A stretch of DNA of 64,000 bases from Eubacteriales bacterium (GTDB lineage Bacteria > Bacillota > Clostridia > Lachnospirales > Lachnospiraceae), in NCBI GenBank assembly GCA_030533235.1, contig JAUNJN010000002.1:65462-129461 (forward strand), in the 5' to 3' direction. This document shows, piece after piece, positions 15,384 through 25,121 of the stretch. The translations under genes were made by a program, and so were the position numbers. Under the pieces are notes generated by a model that did no database searches, had not been told where the DNA came from, and was given only the letters and a program-made list of their open reading frames with translations. The number at the start of each line of letters is the position of its first letter. Position 1 is the first letter of the stretch.

Positions 15384-16856
15384 CTACTGCGTCTGCTGTT
15401 CCATCGCAAGCTTCTTTTTCTTTTGTGCCTTTTTTGTCAGACGATATCCGTCCGAATCAGCAACAGTATAACCCATGTATGCCATAATCGCTACAATAAA
15501 TGGTGTAATCAGATTAAAGAAGGCAAACGGAAGGTATTTGAAGGTTGATACCCCAAGAACGCCCAGAATATAAACACCACATGTATTCCACGGAATCAAA
15601 GCGGAAGACACCGTACCGGCACTTTCCAGTGCATTTGATAATGTCTTCGGATGCAATCCCTTTTCTTTATAGGTCTGTGCATACATTCTACCCGGAACAA
15701 CGATTGAAATATATTGTTCAGGCATAAGTGCATTACACATTACGCAGGTCGCCTCTGTTGTGACGACCAGAGATGCCGGTTTTTTGGCGATACGTACAAT
15801 CTTTGAAACAAGCACCTCAAGCTGTTTTGTACGCTCCATAATACCGCCAAACATCATTGCGATAATCGTCAGTGAAATCGAACTCATCATGCTCATAAGT
15901 CCACCGGATGAAAGCAGGCTGTCAAGTGATTCAATACCTGTCTCACAGGAATAGCCATTCATACCACAGTCAAGCATTTCGCCAAAGCTTGCATTATTCT
16001 GCGTGATCATACCAATAATCAGACCGGAAATAATACCGAGTGTAATACCCGGAATCGCCGGAATTTTCATGGCGACTGCCACAATAACAATAACCGGAGG
16101 CAAAAGCAAAATCGGACTAATATTGAAATTCTCAGCAAGTCCGTTGCTCATCTCACGCACTGCGCTCATATCCGCACTTCCGGAAGAAGAATGTACAAAT
16201 CCAAGAACTCCGTATAATACCAAGCTGATTCCATATGCAATTGCAGTCGGTAATACCATGAACTTTACGTGCGTAAATACGTCTGTTCCTGCCATTGCCG
16301 GTGCAAGGTTAGTCGTATCAGAAATTGGTGTCATCTTATCACCGAAATATGCACCGGAAATAATGGCACCCGCTGCCATCGGTGCAGGAATATCAAGACC
16401 TACCGCAATACCCATAAGGGCAAGACCCATTGTTCCCATAGTCCCCCATGAAGTACCTGTTGCAAGGGATGTTACGGAACAAATAAGCATAGCAGCAACA
16501 AGGAAGATTGATGGACTTAATATTTTTAAGCCATAATAAATCATAGCCGGTACAATTCCGCCCAAAATCCACACACCTACCAAAATACCGACAATCGATA
16601 AAATGATAATTGCCTGTAACGCATTGTAAATTCCATCCTTCATCGCAGTCTCAATTGTATCCCAATCATACCCAAGATAAAGTGCCATACAAGCAGCCGC
16701 AATTACGCCGATAAACATCGGAATATGCACATCGACTTTATATTTCATAATGCCGACTACCATGGCAAATACAAGAATACCAAATGAAATCAGCGCATGA
16801 TAAATCTTTGCTTCCTTCGGCTCCTTTGTCACTTTTTCCTTCTTTTCTTCGCTCAT
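15384..16856 (-). CDS. NhaC-family sodium/proton antiporter (first copy)
   Basis: 490 residues with about 11-12 membrane helices. The family segments are present: CSVTSLATGTSWGTMGTMGLALM (about residues 122-144) and GAYFGDKMTPISDTTNLAPAMAG. The N-terminus is a charged cytosolic tail and the C-terminus is lysine-rich. NhaC carriers exchange Na+ for H+, or in the MleN subgroup for malate/lactate coupled ions, so the exact substrates are open. GAGGAG precedes the ATG. It has its own promoter with a flanking inverted repeat. Confidence 0.88.
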   Translation of the reverse strand: MSEEKKEKVTKEPKEAKIYHALISFGILVFAMVVGIMKYKVDVHIPMFIGVIAAACMALYLGYDWDTIETAMKDGIYNALQAIIILSIVGILVGVWILGGIVPAMIYYGLKILSPSIFLVAAMLICSVTSLATGTSWGTMGTMGLALMGIAVGLDIPAPMAAGAIISGAYFGDKMTPISDTTNLAPAMAGTDVFTHVKFMVLPTAIAYGISLVLYGVLGFVHSSSGSADMSAVREMSNGLAENFNISPILLLPPVIVIVAVAMKIPAIPGITLGIISGLIIGMITQNNASFGEMLDCGMNGYSCETGIESLDSLLSSGGLMSMMSSISLTIIAMMFGGIMERTKQLEVLVSKIVRIAKKPASLVVTTEATCVMCNALMPEQYISIVVPGRMYAQTYKEKGLHPKTLSNALESAGTVSSALIPWNTCGVYILGVLGVSTFKYLPFAFFNLITPFIVAIMAYMGYTVADSDGYRLTKKAQKKKKLAMEQQTQ

Positions 16857-16868
16857 GTTTCTCTCCTC

Positions 16869-16925
16869 ATTTGCAATAATTGTATATAATGCAAATAGTA
16901 TACACTATATAAGAAATCAATACAA
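16869..16925 (-). promoter_or_regulatory. Predicted promoter of the NhaC gene with 7-bp inverted repeat
   Basis: Minus strand: TTGTAT (16925-16920), 17-bp spacer, TATACT (16902-16897). Immediately downstream, ATTTGCA (16869-16875) and TGCAAAT (16890-16896) form a perfect inverted repeat with 14 bp between, placed over the transcription start, a usual repressor position. Confidence 0.55.
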
Positions 16926-16975
16926 CGATGATTTCATGAACTCATTTATATTATGCCCAACAAACAACACACTGA

Positions 16976-17003
16976 TAGACAAAAAATAATTTTATGATAA
17001 AAT
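16976..17003 (+). promoter_or_regulatory. Predicted promoter of the M18 aminopeptidase gene
   Basis: TAGACA (16976-16981), 16-bp spacer, TAAAAT (16998-17003). The start codon follows 67 bp later. Confidence 0.45.
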
Positions 17004-17070
17004 TATGGAGTCGGAACATAATAAAAATAAAACATATAAATAATTGCAACACAGAAAGGAGTATTCACTC

Positions 17071-18333
17071 ATGCAGCAATTAATAAAATTATTATCAGAA
17101 GGAAAAACACAATTTCATGTTGTTGAAGCATGTAAAAAAATATTATCGGAAAACGGATTTACAGAGCTTTCATATGACACTTCCTGGGAGCTTATTCCGG
17201 GTAAAAAATATATGGTTTCCCCATTTTGTTCCATGCTGTTTGCCTGGACAATGGGAACCGGAGACAGTGCACTGCGCATCGCATGTGCACATACCGATTT
17301 TCCAATGCTAAAAATCAAATCCAATCCGGAAATTACAAAAAAAGGCTATGTGCAAATCAATGTCGAGCCATACGGTGGTCTTCTTTCAAAGACCTGGTTT
17401 GACCGTCCGCTCGGTTTGGCAGGAAAGGTCGTATTAGCCGGGGACAATCCATTTTCACCAAGCGTAAAACTGTTTGATTCCAAAAGACCACTGTTTGTGA
17501 TTCCAAATCTGGCTCCGCATTTAGACCATGACAAGTCCAAGGAGCTCGATGTACAAAAGGAATTAATTCCGATTCTTTCATGTACAAGTTCATTATCCGA
17601 CGACGAACTAAACGGCGGACAGGTTACGGAAGGCTTTTTGCTTCGTTACATTGCCGAGAGTTTAGATGTATGTTCGGAATCGATTTTGGATTATGACTTA
17701 TATTTATATATATCCGGTTCCCCGGAAGAAATCGGATTAAAAAATGAGTTTCTGTCATCGGCCCGCATCGACAACATCTCATCTGTATCCGCAATATTAA
17801 ATGCTATTACACAAATTTCAAACCAAAATATTACAGCAGTTGCAGCGTTCTTTGACAATGAAGAAATCGGCAGTCGCTCCAAGCAGGGAGCCGATTCGAT
17901 GCTTCTTCGGGAGCTGTTGGAACGAATTTGCCCGGACAGACAGCTCTTAGCAAACAGCTTTAATCTGTCTGTTGATGTTGCACACGCGACACACCCAAAT
18001 TATTTAGAAAAAAATGATATCACGAATGATATCATTTTAGGAAACGGTATTGTATTAAAATCAAGTGCCTCACAACGTTATGTAACCGATAGTGAAGCGT
18101 CCGCCGTAGTAGCAGCATTATGCAAGCAAAATGACATTTTATTCCAAAGACAGGTAAACCGTTCCGGCATGCCGGGCGGACAAACACTCGGACCAATCAT
18201 GTCCTCTTATCTTCCAATCAAGAGTGCGGATATCGGCATCCCGATTCTTGCAATGCATTCCGCAGCTGAGCTTGCACACAAAAAGGATTACGACAATCTT
18301 GTGCGGCTGCTTACAGTATATTTTTCAATTTAA
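17071..18333 (+). CDS. M18-family metallo-aminopeptidase
   Basis: 420 residues. M18 enzymes are two-zinc cytosolic aminopeptidases, usually preferring acidic N-terminal residues. The metal and catalytic segments are visible: HTDFPMLKIK, the KTWFDRPLGLAG proton-donor region, FDNEEIGSRSKQGADS with the catalytic Glu pair, and HATHPNY. The GMPGGQTLGPI signature is toward the C-terminus. A TTG at 17044 is possible, but the ATG at 17071 has AAAGGAG 9 bp upstream and the family-like N-terminus. Its stop overlaps the convergent phosphodiesterase gene by 4 bp. Confidence 0.92.
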   Translation: MQQLIKLLSEGKTQFHVVEACKKILSENGFTELSYDTSWELIPGKKYMVSPFCSMLFAWTMGTGDSALRIACAHTDFPMLKIKSNPEITKKGYVQINVEPYGGLLSKTWFDRPLGLAGKVVLAGDNPFSPSVKLFDSKRPLFVIPNLAPHLDHDKSKELDVQKELIPILSCTSSLSDDELNGGQVTEGFLLRYIAESLDVCSESILDYDLYLYISGSPEEIGLKNEFLSSARIDNISSVSAILNAITQISNQNITAVAAFFDNEEIGSRSKQGADSMLLRELLERICPDRQLLANSFNLSVDVAHATHPNYLEKNDITNDIILGNGIVLKSSASQRYVTDSEASAVVAALCKQNDILFQRQVNRSGMPGGQTLGPIMSSYLPIKSADIGIPILAMHSAAELAHKKDYDNLVRLLTVYFSI

Positions 18334-20165
18334 TATTCGTCAATAAGTGTGCCAAGCCAATCGCTGAGGATGGTATCGTTCGCATTATATATAACATCCT
18401 TCGTGTTATACGGATTATCTGTCACGATGCAATCTACATCCATCAACAGCAAGTTTTTTATCATTTTCTCCCCATTGACGGTCCATGCATAGATATCCTT
18501 CCCCTGCTTATGCATATTTTTTACCAGATTTGCACTAATATAATTATATCGCACACTCACTGCATCCGCATATTCCAGTTCACCGACTCCGCCAAATGCT
18601 ATATGGACGATATAAACCGTTTTAACATCCGAATTTATTTCCTTCACCTTCCGCAATACGTCATAATCACTACTTGCAACAACACAGCTTGACACAAAAT
18701 CATACTGCTCCAAAAGTGCAATAATCCCCTCTTCGTAGTTTTGATCTGTGTATGCCGGTTTCAATTCAATATTAAGCTCGATGTCATTCTCGATCGCAAA
18801 TTCGAGCACCTCCTCCAAGGTCGGAATCGGTTCTCCCCGATATTCTTCTGAAAAATAACTGCCTGCCTCAAGTTTCTTTATATATTCATAATTAACCTCT
18901 CCGACCTTTCGGTCAAGGCCGGTTGTACGTTTTAAGCTATCATCATGCATGATAATATATTTTCCGTCTCTCGTCTGTCTGACATCTAGCTCTATTACAT
19001 CCGCCTGATTTTCTACTGCAAGACGAAATGCCGCCATCGTATTTTCCGGTGCATTTTTGGAATCTCCGCGATGCGCTGCAACCGAAACCCGGTTTGGTCT
19101 GTACATGTTAAGATTCATTTTTTTGTTTACTGCCAAATGTATATATAAGCCGTTTAAAATAATACTGATGACGACAACGACAATCGTCGTAATACGATTT
19201 CGTCTGTTTTTTTGTTCCTCTGTAATCGGTTTATGTTTTCTTTTTCGTTCTTTTATTTCTTTTACATTGACATAAAGCGCATCCTGATCCCACTCATAAA
19301 AACGATGGCATATATATGAATAAATAAACGGAATTGCCACTATTGATACAAGCATATACAAAAAGACAAATCCAATCTGTATCACTACCGTAATCACAAA
19401 CACAAGCTTTTTGTATGAGATCATACGCCGTAACACCTTTGCTATCAGGGATATCAAAGTTCCTTCCAACAGAATCAGACCTACAATAAACACAATATTT
19501 AATAAAATCAGTCCAATTGTCAAGCCAACCACATGTCGTCTGCCAATCCGCTTGCTGGCTTGCATAGATTCCTTAAAATCCATCTTATAGATTGTAAAAT
19601 AATTTACCGCAAAAATTCTCCGTGATACAAAAATACCCAGAATAAAGTATACGATAATTACTCCTGCAACAAAAAATCGATGATTTATTAAAAACGCTAT
19701 GATAAATTCCGGCATCTTGGCACTGAACAAATAACCTGTAATAATCACGCTTCCGACAAGCGGAAAAATGAGGATACAATATCCGATCATACCGATATTT
19801 CGAACATTAAAAACGCGCAATGCGTTGGCACAGCCTTTGAAAAGCATATAAACCGAATTCGTTCGTTCCTTACGATAGGAAGCCTCCATCGCATAAATCA
19901 AAGCAGAAATATGCATCAAAAATAAAAGTGCAAATACAAACAGCAAACAAAATGCTATCACGTATGTGGACGGCGAGAGCAAATATCTTTTTAATGTTTT
20001 CGGGGTTAAAAAACCTATTCCGGCAACCGAAATAGAAAAATTGAAACACGCGTAGAAAAAAGGAGTAAATACTGCAAACAAAAGCAGCTTATACATAATT
20101 TCAAATATAATAACAGAAGGCAGATTACGCCGAAATAAACGAATTTTTTTTCCGAATGCTTTCAT
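18330..20165 (-). CDS. Membrane glycerophosphodiester phosphodiesterase
   Basis: 611 residues. The N-terminal ~350 residues contain about eight membrane helices matching the membrane domain found in large Gram-positive GDPD proteins. The C-terminal ~240 residues are the catalytic TIM-barrel: AAHRGDSKNAPENTMAAF, ADVIELDVRQTRDG, MHDDSLKRTTG (metal ligands and catalytic His pair), ELNIELK and the closing CIVTDNP. Such proteins cleave glycerophosphodiesters; possible substrates are deacylated phospholipids or lipoteichoic acid units. The side of the membrane on which the catalytic domain acts is not settled by the sequence. AAGGGAG lies upstream of the start. Confidence 0.9.
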   Translation of the reverse strand: MKAFGKKIRLFRRNLPSVIIFEIMYKLLLFAVFTPFFYACFNFSISVAGIGFLTPKTLKRYLLSPSTYVIAFCLLFVFALLFLMHISALIYAMEASYRKERTNSVYMLFKGCANALRVFNVRNIGMIGYCILIFPLVGSVIITGYLFSAKMPEFIIAFLINHRFFVAGVIIVYFILGIFVSRRIFAVNYFTIYKMDFKESMQASKRIGRRHVVGLTIGLILLNIVFIVGLILLEGTLISLIAKVLRRMISYKKLVFVITVVIQIGFVFLYMLVSIVAIPFIYSYICHRFYEWDQDALYVNVKEIKERKRKHKPITEEQKNRRNRITTIVVVVISIILNGLYIHLAVNKKMNLNMYRPNRVSVAAHRGDSKNAPENTMAAFRLAVENQADVIELDVRQTRDGKYIIMHDDSLKRTTGLDRKVGEVNYEYIKKLEAGSYFSEEYRGEPIPTLEEVLEFAIENDIELNIELKPAYTDQNYEEGIIALLEQYDFVSSCVVASSDYDVLRKVKEINSDVKTVYIVHIAFGGVGELEYADAVSVRYNYISANLVKNMHKQGKDIYAWTVNGEKMIKNLLLMDVDCIVTDNPYNTKDVIYNANDTILSDWLGTLIDEY

Positions 20166-20199
20166 TGTATTCTCCCTTCTGTTTATTGTTGATAAATTA

Positions 20200-21225
20200 C
20201 TATAATATAATCATGGCATCTCCAAATGAAAAGAAGCGATACTGTTCTTCCACCGCAATCTTATATGCTTCTAACACACTTTCCCGATTGTACAATGCCG
20301 AAACGAGCATAAGCAGTGTGGATTCCGGCAAATGGAAATTTGTAATCAATCGATCCACTGCCTTAAAACGATATCCCGGATAAATGAATATATCCGTCCA
20401 TCCGTTACCGGCTATAATCGTTCCATCCTCCTCGGCGGCTGTTTCAAGTGTACGTGTACTTGTAGTTCCTACAGAGATAACCTTTCCGCCATTTGCCCTT
20501 GTCTCATTGATGATACTTGCCGCGGTTTCATCAATCATATAAAACTCACTGTGCATGTGATGCTCTAATATATTGTCTACCTTGACCGGCCGGAATGTTC
20601 CAAGTCCTACATGCAATGTGACACGTGCAATCCGAATACCCTTCTCTTCAATTGCCTGAAGCAGTTCTTTTGTGAAATGAAGTCCTGCCGTAGGAGCTGC
20701 TGCCGAGCCGGAATGTGTTGCATATACCGTCTGATAACGTTCCTTATCCTCAAGCTTATGCGTAATATAAGGCGGAAGCGGCATCTGACCCAGTTCGTCT
20801 AATACCTCCTCAAAAATGCCGTCATAGGAAAATCGAATCAAGCGATTACCTTCCTCAACAATATCGACAACCTCACCTGTAAGCTTGCCGTTCCCAAACG
20901 AAACCCTCGCTCCCACACGCATCTTTTTGCCGGGCTTCACAAGTGTTTCCCATGTTTTGTCGTCACGACGTTTTAGTAGTAACACCTCAATTGCAGCACC
21001 GGTGTCTTCCTTTTCCCCAATCAAACGTGCCGGAATGACACGCGTATCGTTGATAACAAGGCAGTCACCGGGATTTAAATATTCAATCACATCCCGAAAA
21101 TGCTTATGCTCGATATCTCCCGTTTCACGATGAAGTACCATAAGGCGGGAATTACTTCTTTGCGCTAACGGATCCTGCGCAATTAAATTTTCAGGTAAAT
21201 CATAATAAAAATCTTTCAGCGTCAT
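20200..21225 (-). CDS. queA: S-adenosylmethionine:tRNA ribosyltransferase-isomerase
   Basis: 341 residues, normal QueA length. It transfers and isomerises the ribose of SAM onto 7-aminomethyl-7-deazaguanine in tRNA to form epoxyqueuosine. Hallmarks: [15 protein letters not shown] at the N-terminus, [16 protein letters not shown] (about 51-66), [14 protein letters not shown], and [19 protein letters not shown] near the C-terminus. It follows pheT by 9 bp, so it is the last gene of the pheS-pheT-queA unit. Confidence 0.95.
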   Translation of the reverse strand: MTLKDFYYDLPENLIAQDPLAQRSNSRLMVLHRETGDIEHKHFRDVIEYLNPGDCLVINDTRVIPARLIGEKEDTGAAIEVLLLKRRDDKTWETLVKPGKKMRVGARVSFGNGKLTGEVVDIVEEGNRLIRFSYDGIFEEVLDELGQMPLPPYITHKLEDKERYQTVYATHSGSAAAPTAGLHFTKELLQAIEEKGIRIARVTLHVGLGTFRPVKVDNILEHHMHSEFYMIDETAASIINETRANGGKVISVGTTSTRTLETAAEEDGTIIAGNGWTDIFIYPGYRFKAVDRLITNFHLPESTLLMLVSALYNRESVLEAYKIAVEEQYRFFSFGDAMIIL

Positions 21226-21234
21226 ATTTTTATC

Positions 21235-23661
21235 CTAAGCTCTAATTTCAATACCAAGCTTGCCAAGTTCTGCTAACAGCTTCTCAATAATCGGATTAAC
21301 ATCTGCATCCACAAGTGTTTTTGTCTTATCTCTAAATACAAGAGAATATGCAACTGACTTCTTGCCATCTGCAACCTGTGCTCCCTCATATACATCAAAA
21401 AGCTTGTATGACTCTAAAAGCTTTCCGCCACATTTACGGATTACGCTTTCGATCTGTCCGACAAAAATACTCTTATCTGCAACAAGACTCAAATCTCTTG
21501 TAACCGCAGGGAACTTAGCAATACCTTCATACTTACGATCAAATGAGGAAATCATTGCGACAACGTCCATGTTAAGTACTGCAATATAAACCTCTGTCTT
21601 AATACCGTAATTGTCGGCAACCTCCGGATGAAGCTGTCCGATATAGCCAAGTGAAAGCTTACCCTTTGTAATATCCGCCTGACGACCCGGATGCAGGAAA
21701 ACATGCTCGCTTGTCGGCTCATAACCAACCTCTGCCGCAAACCCGAGCTTCTCAAACAACTCCTCCACAACACCCTTTATTGTAAAGAAATCCCCGGCAC
21801 CATACATACCAAGTGCAAGCTTCATATACTCATCCGGAAGCTCTGTTAACGGAAGTGCCTTCGGAATGTATACGTTAGCAAGCTCATATAAACGAACATC
21901 CTTATTTCTGCGATTATAGTTTGTTGCAAGCGATGTCAAAAGTCCGTTTAACGGAAGTGTTCTCATAATTGAGAAATCCTCTCCGAGCGGATTCATAATT
22001 TCGATTGCCTGACGATACATTGAATCTTCCGGGATAAGCAACTTGTCAAATACCTTTTTACTCTCAAATGAGTAGCACATACCACCGGAAAATCCGTTGC
22101 TTTCAACAACATTTCTTGCAACATCATTGATGTATTCCGCATAACTCTTCTTACCAACTGTTGCGGAAGCATGCGGCAGTGTTGTCGGAATATTGTCATA
22201 TCCGTAAAATCTTGCAACCTCTTCTGCTAGGTCTGCCATGCAATTTAAATCCTGGCGGAATGTCGGTATCGTCAATGTGTTTGTCTTTTCATCATATACA
22301 AGTTCAAGCTTCTTGAACACGGAAAGCATAAAATCCGCATCAAGATTTGTTCCAAGCAGCTTATTCATCTTATCCGGTTCAAACGGAAGCACCTTTTCGG
22401 CAACAGGGTTTGGATAGATATCAATCACGCCATCTACAACTTCGCCACAGCCAAGCTCTTCAATCAGCTGACATGCACGATTCATGGCACACATCGCAAG
22501 ATTGGGATCAAGCCCCTTTACAAACTTTGCAGCCGCATCTGTCGCAAGACCGATACGCTTGGAAGAAAGACGAATATTGGTTCCGTCAAAGCAGGCAGCC
22601 TCAAACAATAAGGTCTTAATCTCATCTGTTACCATAGAGTTTGCGCCTCCCATGATACCTGCAATTCCGATTTCCTTTTCGCCGTCACATATCATCAGAA
22701 CATCCTTGTCCATTTTACGTTCCTGACCATCCAATGTAACAAAAGTATCTCCGTCCTTAGCACGACGTACAATAATCTTATGTCCTGCAACTGTATCAAG
22801 GTCAAATGCATGCATCGGCTGACCCATTTCTTCCATCACGTAGTTTGTTATATCGACAAGATTGTTAATCGAACGAATTCCCTGCGCAGCAAGACGGTCA
22901 CGCATCCACTTTGGAGACGGACCAATCTTTAAGTTCTTAACAACTCTTGCAACATATCTCGGACATAAATCGGTATCCTGTACCTCGACAGATACATAAT
23001 CATTTACATCACCGCCGCTGCCCTTTACTTTGATCTCCGGCGCATAAAACTTCTTATCAAAGGTTGCTGCAACCTCTCTTGCCATACCAATCATAGAGAA
23101 ACAGTCTACACGATTGGATGTAATCTCGTATTCAACAACCGCATCGTTTAATCCAAGTGCGGCAATCGCATCATCACCAGGCTTTACTCCAAAATCCTCT
23201 GCAAAAATATAAATTCCATTTTCCGGAGCTTCAGGATAAAAATCTCTGGAGGAACCGAGTTCCTCAATACTACACATCATACCAAAGCTCTCTACACCAC
23301 GAAGTTTTCCCTTTTTGATAACGATGCCATCCTCCGGAAGCGGAGAACCATCATGTCCGCCGGCAACTTTACCGCCATCCAATACAGTCGGAACCAGGTC
23401 CCCCTCCCGGACATTCGGAGCACCCGTCACAATCTGAATCGTCTCTGTGCCAACATTGACCTGACATACAATGAGCTTATCCGCATCCGGATGTCTCTCT
23501 ATCTTCTCGATACGACCTACTACAATTTTATTTAAATTCTTATCCTTCTGCTCAAAGCTTTCTACATGGGAACCGGATAATGTCATCTTATCGACGAACT
23601 CCCGGATATCCACATCCAAATCCGGAACATATGCTTTGATCCATGAAATCGGTGTATTCAT
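21235..23661 (-). CDS. pheT: Phenylalanyl-tRNA synthetase beta subunit
   Basis: 808 residues, the normal bacterial length. It forms the alpha2-beta2 synthetase with PheS. An N-terminal tRNA-binding (EMAP-like) domain covers about residues 40-150 (RIEKIERHPDADKLIVCQV). B3/B4 editing and B5 domains follow in the centre, and the C-terminal FDX-ACB domain (KFPAVTRDLSLV) ends the protein. It is 60 bp downstream of pheS and shares its T-box control. Confidence 0.96.
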   Translation of the reverse strand: MNTPISWIKAYVPDLDVDIREFVDKMTLSGSHVESFEQKDKNLNKIVVGRIEKIERHPDADKLIVCQVNVGTETIQIVTGAPNVREGDLVPTVLDGGKVAGGHDGSPLPEDGIVIKKGKLRGVESFGMMCSIEELGSSRDFYPEAPENGIYIFAEDFGVKPGDDAIAALGLNDAVVEYEITSNRVDCFSMIGMAREVAATFDKKFYAPEIKVKGSGGDVNDYVSVEVQDTDLCPRYVARVVKNLKIGPSPKWMRDRLAAQGIRSINNLVDITNYVMEEMGQPMHAFDLDTVAGHKIIVRRAKDGDTFVTLDGQERKMDKDVLMICDGEKEIGIAGIMGGANSMVTDEIKTLLFEAACFDGTNIRLSSKRIGLATDAAAKFVKGLDPNLAMCAMNRACQLIEELGCGEVVDGVIDIYPNPVAEKVLPFEPDKMNKLLGTNLDADFMLSVFKKLELVYDEKTNTLTIPTFRQDLNCMADLAEEVARFYGYDNIPTTLPHASATVGKKSYAEYINDVARNVVESNGFSGGMCYSFESKKVFDKLLIPEDSMYRQAIEIMNPLGEDFSIMRTLPLNGLLTSLATNYNRRNKDVRLYELANVYIPKALPLTELPDEYMKLALGMYGAGDFFTIKGVVEELFEKLGFAAEVGYEPTSEHVFLHPGRQADITKGKLSLGYIGQLHPEVADNYGIKTEVYIAVLNMDVVAMISSFDRKYEGIAKFPAVTRDLSLVADKSIFVGQIESVIRKCGGKLLESYKLFDVYEGAQVADGKKSVAYSLVFRDKTKTLVDADVNPIIEKLLAELGKLGIEIRA

Positions 23662-23721
23662 ATTATATACCTCAACCTTTCTATCTTATTCTCATACGCG
23701 TAATCACAACCTACGAATTAC

Positions 23722-24741
23722 TTAAAACTGATTTAAGAATCTTGCATCATTCTCATAGAGCAAACGCATATCATCAATCTCATATTTTAAGAGTGTTACT
23801 CGCTCCAGACCGATTCCGAACGCAAATCCGGAATACTCATTTGGATCGATCCCACACATCTTTAACACGTTCGGATGTACCATACCGCAGCCTAAAATCT
23901 CAATCCATCCACTACCCTTACATACACGACAACCTTTTCCGCCACACTTAAAACATGTGATATCAACCTCTGCAGACGGCTCTGTAAACGGGAAATGGTG
24001 CGGTCTGAATTTTGTCTTTGTCTTCTCACCAAAAAATTCTTTTGCAAACTGATCCAGGGTGCCCTTTAAGTCTGCCATCGTAATCCCCTTATCTACAACA
24101 AGACCCTCTACCTGATGGAAGGATGGTGAATGAGTTGCATCCACCTCGTCCGAACGAAATACTCTTCCCGGAGAAAGAATACGAATCGGAAGTTTTCCCT
24201 GCTCCATAATACGTGCCTGTACAGGAGATGTCTGTGTACGCAGAAGAATCTCCTTATTGATATAGAAGGTATCCTGTTCATCCTTTGCCGGATGATTTGC
24301 AGGAATATTTAACAATTCGAAATTGTATTTGTCATACTCGATTTCCGGACCGGATACTACCTCATATCCCATACCGATAAATACACGCTCCAAATCCTCT
24401 AACGCAATCTGGTTTGGATGTCTGTGTCCTGTAATACGCTTTACTCCCGGAAGTGTCACATCGATTGTCTCACGCTTCATCTTTTCCGCACGGGCTGCCC
24501 GATTGATCGCTGTTAATTTTTCTGCAAGCTCCTCCTCGATAATCTGGCGTGCTTCATTTACAAGCTGACCAACCTTCGGACGATCCTCCGGTGCAACATC
24601 CTTCATACTTTTTAACACCTGCGTAAGCTCACCTTTTTTACCAAGTACGCTGACCTTGATGTCATTTAACATCTCTGCATCGGTCGCCTCAGCAATTTGT
24701 GCGAGCGCCTGTTCCTTAATGCTCTGTAACTTTTCTTTCAT
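23722..24741 (-). CDS. pheS: Phenylalanyl-tRNA synthetase alpha subunit
   Basis: 339 residues from the ATG at 24741, which has GGAGGA 6 bp upstream. A longer frame opens at 24870, but it reads through the T-box terminator and is not coding. Class II motifs: motif 2 FRSDEVDATHSPSFHQVEGL and motif 3 GFAFGIGLERVTLLKY. The N-terminal coiled coil binds tRNA. It charges tRNA-Phe together with PheT, and expression depends on the T-box leader upstream. Confidence 0.96.
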   Translation of the reverse strand: MKEKLQSIKEQALAQIAEATDAEMLNDIKVSVLGKKGELTQVLKSMKDVAPEDRPKVGQLVNEARQIIEEELAEKLTAINRAARAEKMKRETIDVTLPGVKRITGHRHPNQIALEDLERVFIGMGYEVVSGPEIEYDKYNFELLNIPANHPAKDEQDTFYINKEILLRTQTSPVQARIMEQGKLPIRILSPGRVFRSDEVDATHSPSFHQVEGLVVDKGITMADLKGTLDQFAKEFFGEKTKTKFRPHHFPFTEPSAEVDITCFKCGGKGCRVCKGSGWIEILGCGMVHPNVLKMCGIDPNEYSGFAFGIGLERVTLLKYEIDDMRLLYENDARFLNQF

Positions 24742-24808
24742 GCTAAATCCTCCATCCGTTAATATGCTGTTTGGGAGCCTGCCCATCACTTGCGAAGTTC
24801 TATGCAAT

Positions 24809-25090
24809 AAAAAAACGCCCCCATAAAGGGACGAATCAAATCCGCGGTACCACCCTGCTTCGGTTGCCAAACATGCAACCGCTCTTTCATGTGCGTAACG
24901 TGCACCTACGATATGTCCTACTTTGAACAGCTGTCACTGTACCTTCTTCAGACACATGGCTCCGGTGTGAAAATGAGAAATCGCATGTTCTAATTGAAGC
25001 TTCCAGCCTATGACTCCAACTCTCTGATAGATAAACGAAATCCTTGTTGCACCTTCAATGCCTCTAAAATATTCTTATGTTACGAACTCC
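24809..25090 (-). ncRNA. T-box leader (Phe) controlling pheST-queA
   Basis: Reading the minus strand, the leader shows an AGAGAG element near 25025, the GCTGGAAGC distal-loop-like element near 25010, and a presumptive specifier UUC (Phe) at 24971-24969 followed by the usual ACACC-GGAGC closing segment. The T-box core AGGGTGGTACCGCGG lies at 24857-24843, with UGGU (24852-24849) placed to pair with the tRNA ACCA end. A terminator stem CGTCCC-TTTAT-GGGGGCG with TTTTTTT covers 24833-24809. Uncharged tRNA-Phe should stabilise the antiterminator. Motifs are direct observations; the specifier position is my reading. Confidence 0.92.
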
Positions 25091-25093
25091 TTT

Positions 25094-25121
25094 ATTTTAT
25101 CACACCAATTTCTTGTGTCAA
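25094..25121 (-). promoter_or_regulatory. Promoter of the pheST T-box transcript
   Basis: Minus strand: consensus TTGACA (25121-25116), 16-bp spacer, TAAAAT (25099-25094). The -35 overlaps the stop codon of the preceding gene (25118-25120). Confidence 0.75.

Noticed and set aside
16003..16536. 177-codon plus-strand frame within the NhaC gene
   Set aside because: Reverse reading of membrane helices gives Ile/Pro/Ala-rich sequence; no ribosome binding site.
24742..24870. Longer PheS N-terminus starting at 24870
   Set aside because: It would be translated through the T-box core and terminator; the ATG at 24741 has a strong ribosome binding site.
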